In this document: positions 31,867 through 42,599 of the stretch, piece after piece | Position numbering within the stretch: the stretch's first letter is position 1 | Layout: each line of letters starts with the position of its first letter | Made by a program: the position numbers and the translations under genes | Notes under the pieces: generated by a model | Database searches by the model: none | The model's input: only the letters and a program-made list of their open reading frames with translations | Told to the model about the DNA's origin: nothing | Assembly (NCBI GenBank): GCA_951799405.1 | Contig: OX637342.1 | Location: 18,647,298 to 18,711,297 of the forward strand | DNA length: 64,000 nucleotides | Direction of reading: 5' to 3' | DNA from: Agapetus fuscipes | Taxonomy: Eukaryota; Arthropoda; Insecta; Trichoptera; Glossosomatidae

Positions 31867-32028
31867 GGCTGGTTTTAGTGTCGCGCTGACAACGCGCTGA
31901 CCGTTCAAAATATATGAATTTGTAGGAAGCGTTTTAGAATGGCGCGTAGCTGTCAGCGCGACAAGTTCATATATGTGGCTGTCAGCGCTGACGGTCAGCG
32001 TGTTGTCAGCGCGACACTAAAACCAGCC
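31867..32028. mobile_element. PIF/Harbinger-like MITE
   Basis: About 38-bp TIRs (GGCTGGTTTTAGTGTCGCGC at each end) with one mismatch, flanked by TTA on both sides. 162 bp, nearly a complete hairpin. It starts 14 bp after the hAT ends. Confidence 0.87.
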
Positions 32029-32419
32029 TTAGTATTTACGATGTACGACTGCAGGCCGTTGGCAAAAAGCTCTCGGGGACCACTTGTAGTCCGCAGACCA
32101 CTTGTTCGGAACCACTGCTTCATATTTATCTAGTATGGAGCATTATGCTCGCGAACAATTTTAAATGCATCGAATTCCTTCCGGGTTTCATATGAAACCA
32201 TTTCAATCGCGAACCAAACTCAAATAGTGAGAGTGATGTAAAACAAACGAATGTTTCAAGTCGAGTCCACTTAAACGATACGTTGAACTGCTTTGAATGA
32301 TAAAAAAATAATAACCTTAGGATGACTTATTTGGTGAACGCTGTTTGCATATGAAACACACCTAAAGAGCCTTCTGCAAGCTCGGTCGTCGCTATAGAAC
32401 ACCCAATTGCTGTTAGGCT

Positions 32420-33445
32420 TTTTTTTTTTTTTTTTTTTTTCCATTGAGAGGGGAAAATCTTCAAAAGATTCCTGCCATTGTTTCCGCCGGCAGGATATGT
32501 GAGATTTTTACTCACTAAAAACCCCCCTCTGCATCTTGCCACACCCTGGAACTGCCGTCAAGCATGACATCGGGGTGTGGTGTGTCTTTACATGCACAGC
32601 ATGTCTTCACATTTCAGTTGCGTCAATTGGCAAATCTACACTATCTACATTGTGTTAAGACTAATTAATCTACATTAACACTTCTATCAACAGAGACTAG
32701 ATTTACTACATTTTGGCGGGTCGTGTTCATCCTTCGCCTTACGCGCTCGGCATCCTCCTTCTTTCCGATCACGCGAGAGGCAAAGGTATCCCAGGCCCGC
32801 CAGTTCTCTTCTGATTGGAGCATTGACGGTACTACCATGTCCAGGTCTAGTCGATCGACCACAATGGTTGCCATTAATGACCCCCTGTGGTCCGCCCAGG
32901 CAGGACACGACAGTAGCGTGTGCTCCGCGTCATCATTTTCTGAGTCGCAGTGCCAGCATGCTGCAGTTGCTTCTTTTCCTATACGGTGTAGGAAAAAACC
33001 GAAACAACCGTGTCCACTCAGCATCTGCGTGAGCCGGTAGTTCAGGCAGCCATGCTTCCTCGAGTACCAAGGCTCGAGTTGGCTGACAAGCCTGTTCGTC
33101 CAGCGTCCTTTAGATGCCGAGTTCCAGCGATCCTGCCACTTTGACAGCGTCAGTTTCCTATGGTGCGGTCCCTTACCTGATTCATAGACTGCTTTGCGCT
33201 CAAGCGCCAGCAGATCTATGGGTGGAGAAGAAGCCAACACCAATGCCGCTTCCTCGGACATGGTGCGGTAGCCGGAGATAACTCTCAGCGCGCTTCTTCT
33301 CTGGACGGCAGCCATCTTCTTCCTGTACAGCTCTGTCTCAAGCGCCTGCGCCCAAATGGGTGCCCCATACAGAAGTGTGGAGTGGACCACCTCGTGCAAT
33401 AGTTTCCTCCTGCATGATTTCGGCCCACCCACGTTCGGCATGAGC
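32420..33445 (-). mobile_element. R1-clade-like LINE, 5'-truncated, with TSD and poly(A)
   Basis: Minus orientation: truncated ORF2 C-terminus (32665-33441), a ~225-bp 3' UTR and a poly(A) tail (T-run 32420-32440). An exact 10-bp duplication CTGTTAGGCT lies at 32410-32419 and 33446-33455. This is a clean target-primed insertion of 1026 bp into SINE-A. Confidence 0.88.
32665..33441 (-). pseudogene. R1-like ORF2 C-terminal region (258 codons)
   Basis: This is the longest open frame in the window. It holds STLLYGAPIWAQALET (the post-RT segment common to R1/Jockey-type ORF2), QRRSALRVISGYRTMSEEAA and LALERKAVYE. Then comes a Cys/His knuckle CWHCDSENDDAEHTLLSC at about residues 162-179. Further on is WRAWDTFASRVIGKKEDAER. 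R1-clade proteins end with this arrangement. The endonuclease and RT palm are absent because of 5' truncation. The Met at 33441 is just the first one inside the fragment, not a real start. Frame and stop are intact, implying a fairly young copy. GC content is higher than the surroundings. Confidence 0.85.
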
Positions 33446-33596
33446 CTGTTAGGCTGGATGGACCTTTGGTGACCGGTCTTTGGTAAAGGTTTTTCAATTT
33501 TTCAACCCGGCGTAGAGCATATTTGAAAAAAAAAATGTTCTTTTTGTGTGTTCTGCCGGGATCCGAAACCATAACCTAATTTAAAAAATTTCATTC

Positions 33597-33878
33597 CAGT
33601 CGACAGCTCAGTTGGTAGAGTACTTTCATTCCATGTCAAAAGCCCTGGTTCGAATCGCACCGGGGATGTCTGAAATGATTTCCCATTTCGGTGTGTATAT
33701 AAAACCGAAAAATAAAATACCGGCAAGGTTGACCCAGCCTTCACAAAAAAATAGTACCAGCCCCCTCGGGAGATGGAAAATCCCCACCTCAACTGAAGTG
33801 ATGATGACGTAAGGCCGGCTTCCTTACTTGTAAAAGTAAATAGATTGCACTAGCCACATGCGAAACCCTTCGGGGATC
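33597..33878 (+). mobile_element. SINE-B
   Basis: AGTCGACAGCTCAGTTGGTA, box B GGTTCGAATCGCACC, GCCACATGCGAAACCCTTCG, cut at GGGGATC where an L3 copy starts. Confidence 0.83.
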
Positions 33879-33879
33879 T

Positions 33880-34152
33880 ATCTATAATCTATAATCTAAG
33901 TTGCAAGGATATATTCATTAAAATCTCTCAGATGTATGCCCACAAACAAACACGTGTAGTTCGCGCTTACAAATGCTGATTGTGTACTTACAAATAAAAT
34001 CCAAACCTCAAATGAACATAAGCCCCGCAGCTCTTGCCGACATTCCCTGAAACAGGGGTGACATTGGCAAAGTGAACCATTTTTACAGTATTGGTGGTCA
34101 GCCTCATACCAACCTATAAGTCAAGGAATACGAGTAATAAATAACATTTAAG

Positions 34153-34190
<38 letters not shown>
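33880..34190 (-). repeat. L3 module with adjoining A-run
   Basis: TCTATAATCTATAATCTAAG tail through CCCCGCAGCTCTTGCCGAC to ACCTATAAGTCAAGGAATAC. An uninterrupted run of A spans about 34157-34189. Confidence 0.82.
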
Positions 34191-34192
<2 letters not shown>

Positions 34193-34247
34193 ATAAAACA
34201 TGCTGGGGATATGATGGGGATAACGCGACAAAAAATATGTGTAGCGT

Positions 34248-34362
34248 TGAAGTGGGGGTTTCCCACTTTGTTTTTAGTACTCCTTTCTGGTGAAGGCTGA
34301 GAAAAACCTTGCCGGTATTTTATTTTGTGGTTTTAAATAAACACGGAAACAGTAAATTTTGA
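34248..34362 (-). mobile_element. SINE-B fragment
   Basis: GAAGTGGGGGTTTCCCACTT, AAGGCTGAGAAAAACCTTGC, AAATAAACACGGAAAC. A piece of the 3' end (GGGGATAACGCGAC) lies just before it at 34208-34225, so the copy is rearranged. Confidence 0.6.
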
Positions 34363-34644
34363 AATACCTTTCACATACACAAACTATACACACGAATATT
34401 ATTCGCATACACACGTGTGTACGTTGTGTAACGTGCCGAGGCACTAACTCGAGCTCCGGGCCGGATTGGAATTTTCCGTTTTGTCGACCACATCATTTTA
34501 TATTCCCTAAGACAGCGCAGGCAGCTCCCCATCAATTCCATGCTGTTTAAGCGCCGCTGCTTTACATAAAGCGTCGGCAAATTGAAAGATACCTACTCGC
34601 AAATTCCTATTTCCAAAGAGCAAATATGCAACGTACAAAATTTT

Positions 34645-34990
34645 CGCATTAAATTAGGCTGATTTATTTGGTGAGGGCTGTTTTTGTGTGCATCACACCT
34701 CAAGAGCCCTTTGCAAGCTTGGTCGTCGCTATGCAAAATGCCTGTACTCAAGCAAGACCCAGTTGCTGTAAGGCTGGATGGACCTTTGGTGACCGGTCTT
34801 TGGTAATGGTGTATTATAATAATTATTTATTTATTTATACAAAACACCTCTAAACATTACACTTGTAAACATATGGAATTTAACTTAATAAGAAAATTAT
34901 AATACATGTGCCTGAACTAGGAAATCCTGTGTCTCAGGCGTATAATTTTTTTAAACCATCGAAGAGATCTTTTTTTTTTACCAAGCTACA
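34645..34990 (-). mobile_element. SINE-A split by an AAAT-tailed LINE tip
   Basis: Tail to body 34645-34815 (TTAGGCTGATTTATTTGGTG ... GACCGGTCTTTGGTAATGGT), resuming near 34940 (TTTAAACCATCGAAGAG). The insert 34816-34940 starts ATTATTTATTTATTTATAC. Confidence 0.7.
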
Positions 34991-35222
34991 CATGCAGTGT
35001 AACTTCTTGCTGCGTTATCTCCGAAGGAGTCGCATGTGGCATGAGGGCTGATACTCATTTATTGTGAAGGCTGAGTAAACCTTGCCGGTACTTTATTTGG
35101 TGTTTGAAATAAACTCCGAAACGGGAAATCATTTCTGTCACCCTCGGTGGGATTCGAACCCGAGCTCACGGCATGGAATGCAAGCACTCTACCAACTGAG
35201 CTATCGACCGGCACTGAGCTAT
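34978..35222 (-). mobile_element. SINE-B with internal deletion
   Basis: ACCAAGCTACACATGCAGTG, CTTGCTGCGTTATCTCCG, then a jump to GAAGGCTGAGTAAACCTTGC, GGGATTCGAACCCGAGCTC. The head ACTGAGCTATCGACCGGC is duplicated in tandem at 35197-35230. Confidence 0.8.
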
Positions 35223-35230
35223 CGACCGGC

Positions 35231-35675
35231 TTGATTGAAAAATTCATATGCGTTTACCAAAGACCGGTCTTCAAAGGGCCTTAAACCATTACAGGAACTA
35301 GGTCTTGCTTGAGTACTGATATTTGTATAACGACGACTAAGGCCGCAGAAGACTCTTGGGGTATCTATCTATAATCTTTAATCAAAGTTGCAAGGATATA
35401 TTCATTCAAAGCTCTCAGATGTATGCCCACAAACAAACACGTGTAGTTCGCGCTTACAAATGCTGATTGTGTACTTACAAATAAAATCCAAACCTCAAAT
35501 GAACATAAGCCCAGCAACTCTTGCCGACATTCCCTAAAACAGGGGTGACATTGGCAAAGTGAACCATTTTTTACAGTATGGGTGGTCAGCCTCATACCAA
35601 CCTATAAGTCAAGGTATGATTCACACAAAAACAACGCTCACCAAATAAATCATCATAATATTATTACTATTATAA
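35231..35675 (+). mobile_element. SINE-A split by an L3 module
   Basis: Body 35231-35363 (ACTAGGTCTTGCTTGAGTAC, GACGACTAAGGCC) and tail 35616-35675 (CACACAAAAACAACGCTCAC, AAATAAATCATC). GGTAT flanks the insert. Confidence 0.78.
35364..35615 (-). repeat. L3 module as a precise insertion
   Basis: Complete module of ~250 bp, from CTATCTATAATC tail to ACCTATAAGTCAAGG, in the middle of SINE-A and with GGTAT on both sides. No LINE coding sequence accompanies it. Confidence 0.82.
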
Positions 35676-35679
35676 CCAC

Positions 35680-36826
35680 AGATCACTTATAACCTTTTCT
35701 CTCACCTGCGATTTGTTTTACTATCAGACGTGCCGAATGCAATAATACCCTGTCTGTTATCGCCTCTAACTATTTACTATGGAAGAATAACAAACACTGT
35801 CGCTTTTAAGTTCCCCCTTTTGCATAAATTGTTGTTTACGAACTGGCAAACGCGGCACGACGTGACCCGAACAAAGTTGGGTTTGTTACAGCGTTAGTCA
35901 GTCAGCGTACAGTTTTGTTTCTGATTTTATATTCTGATAAATTTTGAAAAAAAAAACTGAAACATTTGCTACGCGCTGCAGTATCGCGTTTAAGAGCAGG
36001 TTTTTTTTTTAACAATTCACAAACTCTAACAGTGTTATTCATTAGATTCCGCCCATACCTGTTTAGTGCGAGATTTTGAGAAACCGATTTAAATTTGTAC
36101 CAGCCCGCTAAACCAAAATAAATAAAAAGGTGATTCATTAGCGAAATACGTGCATTATTTTTCTTGGTTTACCGAATCCTGCTTAAACAGACTTCCGGTA
36201 GTTTTTTCTGTATGAAAAAATACGAAATACTCGACATTTACGTAGGTATTTAGGTGTCTATGAATTTTTTTGAGGTTTTTGTGGGTTTTTGCATGATTTT
36301 TGACAACTTTTGCAGACGCTTGGAAGCATTCGGGTAAATGCCCCCTCCCGAACGTTTCTTGACACTCCAGCTGTCAAACTCATGTCGACTGCGACTTCGA
36401 ATGAACCAAAAATGGAAACAAGTATTTTTCAAAGCATGACTTCATTGTGACTTCAGGTTTTGGCTGTAGGCGTCACAAAGAAAATCTCAAAGATGGGCCT
36501 GCATACTTCATCTACAAGAAAAGTGTCAGTTTTACAAAATTGGCGACTTGAAAAATAACACGACGCGGCATCTGTCACTTTTTTTCTTGTCACAGTTTTT
36601 ATATTTGTTTCGTTGCTGCATACCGTAGATTTGTTGTTATATTGTAAAATTCTAATGTCTCAAAGTTACTGTAATTGCTGAAACTCTTATTTGATTCATA
36701 AATCTTTTATTCTGAAAGCTATCTCGTACATTACGGTCAGCTGGGGAATGAGGAAGATCGCCATTTTGCGTATGTCGATCTAGTTTAGAACGAAATAAAC
36801 CTACTCGGAGGTGGTTTACAAATGTG
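35680..36826. other. No gene; unmatched sequence
   Basis: Only frames of 60-78 codons without family resemblance. Contains a T-rich stretch at 36000-36012. No TIR pair or SINE block recognised. Confidence 0.45.
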
Positions 36827-37246
36827 ATCATGTTTTGAAACACGTTTAGTGTTAAACTGAATTATAAAGTTTTTATGAATCACCTTTTTTGTAAATTAAG
36901 ATTAAATCGAAAAATTAAACCAGATCTCTAAAGAAATCTGGTTTAACAATTCTAATGTTTATGTTTATTCTACAATAAAAATATTAACTGGGGAGTTGCT
37001 TTGCCGGGATCTTTTGTCGTGGTCTGTGGGAATTGAATCATGTTTTGAAACACGTTTAGTGTTAAACTGAATTATAAAGTTTTTATGAATCACCTTTTTT
37101 GTAAATTAAGATTAAATCGAAAAATTAAACCAGATCTCTAAAGAAATCTGGTTTAACAATTCTAATGTTTATGTTTATTCTACAATAAAAATATTAACTG
37201 GGGAGTTGCTTTGCCGGGATCTTTTGTCGTGGTCTGTGGGAATTGA
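36827..37246. repeat. Exact 210-bp tandem duplication
   Basis: 36827-37036 and 37037-37246 read as identical. Each contains the hairpin AACCAGAT...ATCTGGTT and ends GTCGTGGTCTGTGGGAATTG, which belongs to the adjacent foldback. Confidence 0.88.
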
Positions 37247-37415
37247 AGCTTCCGGACGTTTCGTCCATGTCTACGATGCGCTTTTTCAGCGTGCAGTTTC
37301 TCACAGTTTTGTCAAGATCATCATTTCACTTTCACGTTGAAGAAGCCCTATAAAGACATGACCGAAACGTCCGGAAGCTCCAGCTCCCACAGACCACGGC
37401 ATCAAATCCCGAAAA
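37214..37415. repeat. Foldback with hammerhead-like motifs on both strands
   Basis: The left arm GGTCTGTGGGAATTGAAGCT...CGGACGTTTCGTC is answered by GAAACGTCCGGAAGCTCCAG...CCCACAGACCACGG. On minus the motif at 37250-37296 is CTGAAAA...GAAAC. On plus the motif at 37333-37378 is TTGAAGA, helix, GAAAC-GTC. Related to 7200-7350. Confidence 0.65.
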
Positions 37416-37666
37416 GTTAACTTTTTGTATATTTTCAGCAAAATCCATTGAACCCAAAATGAATGAAAAATCTTACCCATGAAAACTTTATACTATACTA
37501 TGGTAATCCAGGTGGAATTTGTTGCAAGCATTTCATGGTATCATGTAGAAATAGCTCCACACAAAATATACGTGTGCTACAAGCGTGCAAGGAAATGTAT
37601 GGGGATTTATACGTACCGTGGCTTTTGTGTGCAGTTCAATAATATTTCCATCGGACGAAAATACAG

Positions 37667-37885
37667 GTAAGGAGGCTTGCCTTACACTAACCACTGCAGT
37701 TGAAGTTGAGTTTTGCCAGCTGGTACTCATTTAATGTAAAAGCTGAGTAAATCTTTCCGGTATTTGTATTGGTTTGAAATAAACACTAAAACGGGAAAAT
37801 CATCTCCGACACCATCGGTGGGATTCAAACCCGAACTTTCGGCATAGAATGCAAGCACTCTACTAACTGAGCTATTATCCGGACG
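37667..37885 (-). mobile_element. SINE-B
   Basis: GGCTTGCCTTACACTAACCA, GCTGAGTAAATCTTTCCGGT, GGGATTCAAACCCGAAC, CTAACTGAGCTATTATCCGG. Confidence 0.78.
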
Positions 37886-37921
37886 GCAATGTAGATTTAT
37901 TCCGAAAATAATAAAATATCA

Positions 37922-38174
37922 TTCCTTGACTTATAGGTTGGGATGCGGCTGATCACCCATACTGTAAAAATGGTTCACTTTGCCAATGTCACCCCTGTTA
38001 CAGGGAAGGACGGCAAGAGTTTCAGGGCGTGTGTCCATTTGAGATTTGGTTTTTATGTTGTGGGTTCACATGAGGCATGTGCAAGCGCGAACTTGTACGT
38101 GTCTGGTTGTGGGAATGCATGTAATGTGAATCTCCAATGTAACATATCTTTGCAACTTAGATTAGATTAGATTT
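37922..38174 (+). repeat. L3 module, plus, full length
   Basis: TTCCTTGACTTATAGGTTGG ... GGTTCACATGAGGCATGTGC ... GCAACTTAGATTAGATTAGA. Belongs to a subfamily with TGTTACAGGGAAGGACGG, shared with 53774 and 61235. Confidence 0.85.
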
Positions 38175-38580
38175 GTATCTCCATGCTATTCTCAGTGTTT
38201 TCAAATATTTCTCTCGTTTTTCAACAAACTCCTACATTGCCTTCTTTGACTCGGTAAAAATACAACTGTGTATTTTTCTAATGATTTATTTCAGGACATA
38301 TATAGAGAGAATTGAACCAATACTTTTCTGATACCTTACAGAGTGCGGGATTGCTTTAAAAGGATTTTACTGTCGAAGTAAAACAGACGAGCATTTTGTA
38401 TGCAAACGTGTGCATACGAGGTCTCAAACACACGGATCTCTCATTCCTTTTATTTGTATCACTTACGTATCCATCGCATTGAAAAATACTGTTTCCCTGT
38501 ATCCTCTAGAAAACTAAATTTCGCTTACATACAACAGAAGCGAGTGTAAAAAATAAAAAAGCGCTTAAGAGAGCACTTTT
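38175..38580. other. No recognisable feature
   Basis: No frame or repeat match. Confidence 0.45.
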
Positions 38581-38584
38581 GTAT

Positions 38585-38815
38585 TCTAAATCTAAGTTGC
38601 AAAGATATGTATCATTTGAGCTTCATATGAAATGCATTCCCACAAGCAGACACGCATAAATTAGCGCTCACACATGCCGCATGTGGACCTACAATATAAA
38701 AACCCAATCTCAAACGAACATAAGCCCTGCAACTCTTGCCGACCTTCCCTGACACAGGGGTGACATTGGCAAAGTGAGCCATTTTTTACAGTATGGGTTG
38801 TTAGCCTTATGGTTT
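38585..38815 (-). repeat. L3 module, minus
   Basis: TAAATCTAAGTTGCAAAGAT, CACACATGCCGCATGTGGAC, CGACCTTCCCTGACACAGGG, ends GGGTTGTTAGCCTTATG. Its far ~25 bp are missing. Confidence 0.8.
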
Positions 38816-39176
38816 TAGCAAAAGAGTTAACTACAGTGATGAAGAAAATCAAGTTTAAACAAACAAAAACGGCAGATTTTGGGGAAAACCACTCTTTAAT
38901 ACTTTCCGTATACATTACTTTAATCAAGTTTTGCAACTCGTACTCAGGGTACAGGGGAACATACAAAACTTGAAGCACTAAATGCAGAACGTGATATGTG
39001 ACAGTGCTTGTCTACGAATTTCATTCTACAATACCTGTCTGCGAAAGAGTCCAATATGTAGAACACTTTTCAGATAGGAAGACGGTTTTATGAGCTTTCA
39101 CAAATAAAAGAATGGAATGAGAATTCACAGTGCTACGTGTGGATTCTCAAGACGCTTATTATGAAACATCACATTG

Positions 39177-39290
39177 GACCGGTCCGTAGTCTAGTTTGTA
39201 ACGCTTCGGACTCGTAAATGGAAGGTTGTGGGCTCGCATTCCGTCAGAACACAAAAAATATACCATTTTTATGTTCAAATATGCTGTTTA
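39177..39290 (+). mobile_element. SINE-A head fragment
   Basis: GACCGGTCCGTAGTCTAGTT, GGAAGGTTGTGGGCTCGCAT, ACACAAAAAATATACCATTT. Confidence 0.78.
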
Positions 39291-39299
39291 TATATTTAT

Positions 39300-39400
39300 A
39301 TGGGATGATTTTTCTAGCGTATTTGGAATAGAATAACGTTGGTTCGATCCCAGGCTGGGTCATTTGACCATAACTTTGACCCTGGTTCAAGAAATGTAAT
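39300..39400 (+). mobile_element. SINE-C fragment
   Basis: GTATTTGGAATAGAATAACG, box B GTTGGTTCGATCCCAGGC, matching the inverse of 42250-42290. Confidence 0.5.
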
Positions 39401-39824
39401 TGGGTAAATATTAATTAATAATCCATTAAAATAAACAATAATGAATCATGAATTAATGATATTAATACCTTATTAAACTAATTAATATGTTTGACTAAGT
39501 TAAAGAATATAAAAGTGAATTTTAAACTGCGTTTTATTTAATTAATATACAATAAACTTTCACTGTGTAAACCACCAAACCCTTAAAAATATATTAATAC
39601 CTGTTTCTGGCCAGGCAGAATAGGCTGGTGAATGGCATTTCTCTTCACAAATCTTTTTTTTTTAAATAGAAATTTCGCGCATGAAACCTGATTAATTTTA
39701 CAAATAATGCAGACAGCTCTACGGTTAGCGAGGGGCATAGAAATCGGTCCAAATCTCTACGACCACATATTCCAATAGTGCAAATTCAAGTCCAGGAATT
39801 CGATGATGCAATGAAAACTAGAGT
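39401..39824. other. A+T-rich spacer with one shared relic block
   Basis: TGGCCAGGCAGAATAGGCTG...CTTCACAAATC at 39608-39652 also occurs at 19287-19335 and partly at 20830-20850. No gene. Confidence 0.45.
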
Positions 39825-40160
39825 CTGATTCACAAGACAAAGACGAATATAATTTACGGAGAGTGCCGCTAGTATGAAATATTGCGTTACTCACGTCGAT
39901 TGCGTAAATCGAATAAATGCATGAAAACTCAATCACTCTCAAGGAGTGCCGTCGCATATTCGATACATTTTCGATTTATGCAATCGAGGTGACATTCACA
40001 AGAGATAGACGAATGTAATGTACTCGTATGAGATAGTTCCTTTAGTATGACATTCCGTAAACTCACGAAGATTGCATAAACGAAAAAAAAATGTGTGAAA
40101 GCTGTATCGCTCTCTAGGAGTGCCGTCGTTTATTTCATGCATTTTTTAATCAAGTGAGGT
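39825..40160 (+). repeat. Two diverged ~165-bp tandem units
   Basis: TTCACAAGACAAAGACGAAT and TTCACAAGAGATAGACGAAT start the units. AGGAGTGCCGTCGCATATTC and AGGAGTGCCGTCGTTTATTT mark the same point in each. Family unknown. Confidence 0.65.
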
Positions 40161-40164
40161 AGGA

Positions 40165-42090
40165 TTTACGTAATGGTTTTTACTCGGAGCACAGAGGTGG
40201 AAGTCTTGATGACCGTTAGTAGATCTTACCGTATCTATTTGAAGATACAACAACAACAAAAACATGGCGGCGTATCAACAGCTGATGCATTTTATTTGGA
40301 ACAACGATCAGCTGTTCAGGCACCGCCATTATTGATTAATAGTATAGAAGAGCAGAAACTAACTTACTGCATTGATACATACTATAGCCAACATTTGTCT
40401 CAGTCCTGTCAAACGTTGCAGTGGTGTAGTCATACAAAACATGTTGTTACGTGTAAAATTTTATGTTTTCTTACTTTTTCCATTTTTTGTTTTGACACCC
40501 AACTATAACACATACCATAATGTATTTTCCTTTAAAATTCGTCAATTTTATCGATCACAAGATTTATACCGCGGACTAGTTCGGACATAGTAAGCACGCG
40601 GCAATGTTGCCAACTTTCTAGAAACATTTTTACAACTGCCCGAGTTTTTTTGTACACATGGAAATGAAACTTTAAAGATCTTTTTTCTCTTCGTTGCTTA
40701 GGACAATTTTTGCAAGTAAGTTGAAACAGCTATATGCATATTGGTGACGCATTAATGGCGTCATCTGTTTTATTTTTATTTAATTAGTATAAAGAAGCGA
40801 ATGCTCATGTTGGTTCTGTCACGAGCTGAAAAAAAATGTGCAAATAAATCGCAAGATGTCAGTATCAACTTTTTTGACACGGAGCGACGTGAGATTGGCA
40901 ATGAATTGGGGACTTCCGTTTCTTCCGTCGAGCGATGCAAACACGTTTTTATGTGTCTCGAGCGATTTGAAATTTATCCCGAAAAAATTCGTAAAAATCA
41001 CATTGACTTTTTTAATATTTCGATAATTTGTGATTGTGACATGTGCTGTGACTGTTTCATATAACATCCAAGTGCGGCAGTTGTAAACAGAGCTCATCAT
41101 CAGGACCCTGAGAAGAATCGATCATCATTTTGGAACAACGCAGCACAATTGAGGTGAGTGGCAGGCCTTTGATCATCGCTTCTTTTTGGTACGGGAAGGT
41201 CGTCCATCCATTGAAAGCCACCTAGTGAAGGTCGGTTTTTATTTGAGAAAAAATATCTAGGCACTAGATCTATGTATTTCATATCTCGCATTTGGAGGAA
41301 TTCAGTGTAGTTTCTCCATTTGTTTTTTTTTTGTATTTATATACTCCCTGAGGGGTAAAAGTTACGAATTGCCCCTCCACATATTGTATAATGCCCATTT
41401 TCGATCAAATAATTTGTAGTCAACAGATATCATAATTCAATGACCGCCATGTTTTATTCCATCGTATATTTAAATTGGTATGGTAAGATCTACCGACGCT
41501 TTTCGAGACTTCCACCCCTAAAAGGAATATAACATCTGAGACTGAAAACTCTTAACATGATAATACGAGACTCAATATATGTGTTGAGATAATTGGATTC
41601 CCGGAATCCTGTTTGTTTTTGATCTCATCGATCTGGGAATGGAGCTCGGTAATATTTGATGCGGCATATATAATATTAAAATGGGAAAATCTCAGACGCG
41701 GGGAATTTCCCACGGATGTATATTTCACGTATTGAAGTAGGGATATGGGGATAAAATACAAAGTAGGGAATGGGGATACAATGTTTATTTTATGCATTGA
41801 TCCATTCATTTATAAGGCACTATTTACGGATACAGTTCTCGGGCTTTTAGATGGGTCTCAATAATACATTACAGATAATGTGTTTCTGGTTTGTGTACAC
41901 TTTTATTTTTTTGCTTAGAAAAATCTCGTTTTTGTATTTTGTTCATGAAGTGTAACAAATACATTTTGTTAAAAAAATGGATTGTAGAGTGTATACAGTA
42001 AAAAGATATATTATATTTTTGGAATGAAAATGAAAAAAAATTAAGTTCAGCCAAATAAAATAAAAACATGCATCAGCATGAATTCTTTTT
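40165..42090. other. No gene called; imperfect hairpin and short frames
   Basis: Frames of 87-111 codons (40173-40508, 40801-41064 and opposite) have no recognisable domain and overlap on both strands. An imperfect ~23-bp inverted repeat at 40264-40329 brackets ACAGCTGAT/ATCAGCTGT. CAACAACAAAAAC encodes the Gln run in the first frame. An undetected exon cannot be excluded. Confidence 0.35.
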
Positions 42091-42094
42091 TATT

Positions 42095-42335
42095 TTTTAG
42101 AAAAAAGAGTTGTGGAATGGAATGCAATCCACCAACCTCTTTGGTCTGGCTAACTGTCTTCATGCGAAAGCAGAAGCTTGTGTGCTTGCAACGGCATTTG
42201 TAAATCAAGGTCGAGGTTATGGTCAAGTGGGCTGGACGCAAGATTCGAACCAACGTTATTCGGTTCCAAATACGGTAGTCGAACATGCGCCCCTACCCCT
42301 CGGCCATAACACCGACGTACACCAATGTATCTAAT
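42095..42335 (-). mobile_element. SINE-C, tRNA Ser/Leu-like head
   Basis: On minus GTGTTATGGCCGAGGGGTAG gives box A, and the long variable region leads to box B GGTTCGAATCTTGCG. The body includes CTTGATTTACAAATGCC, GCTTTCGCATGAAGACAG and a GTGGATTGCATTCC end. A second copy is at 53270-53705. Confidence 0.72.
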
Positions 42336-42344
42336 CATTAAATC

Positions 42345-42597
42345 TATCTCTAAGTTGCAAAGATACGAAACATTGGGGATTCACATAATATGCATTCTCA
42401 CAAGCAGACACGTGCAAGTTTGCGCTTACACATGCCGCATGTGGACTTGCAACGTAAAAAAACAATCTCAAATAAACATAAGCCCTAAAACTCTTGCCAA
42501 CTATACCTAAAACAGGGGTGACATTGGCGAAATGAACCATTTCTTTACAGTATGGGTGGTCAGCCGCATACCAACCTATAAGTCAAGGAACATACAC
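42345..42597 (-). repeat. L3 module, minus, full length
   Basis: ATCTAAGTTGCAAAGATACG tail region, CACATGCCGCATGTGGACTT, ends ACCTATAAGTCAAGGAACAT. Confidence 0.8.
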
Positions 42598-42599
42598 GA

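Larger units (their letters stand above)
32312..33580 (-). mobile_element. SINE-A split by an R1-like LINE
   Basis: Tail side 32312-32419 (AATAACCTTAGGATGACTTA, AGCTCGGTCGTCGCTATAG), body 33446-33580 (GGATGGACCTTTGGTGACCG, GTGTTCTGCCGGGATCCGAA). CTGTTAGGCT is duplicated at the break. The tRNA head is decayed. Confidence 0.85.

Noticed and set aside
32420..33445. Ribosomal DNA context because of an R1-like element
   Set aside because: The flanks are SINE-A with a target duplication; no 18S or 28S sequence is present.
36827..37246. CRISPR-like direct repeats
   Set aside because: Two long exact copies without spacers in an insect-type genome; not a CRISPR array.
40173..41100. Possible host exons (87-111 codons)
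   Set aside because: No recognisable domain, frames overlap on opposite strands, no convincing splice or start context. Not excluded, just unsupported.
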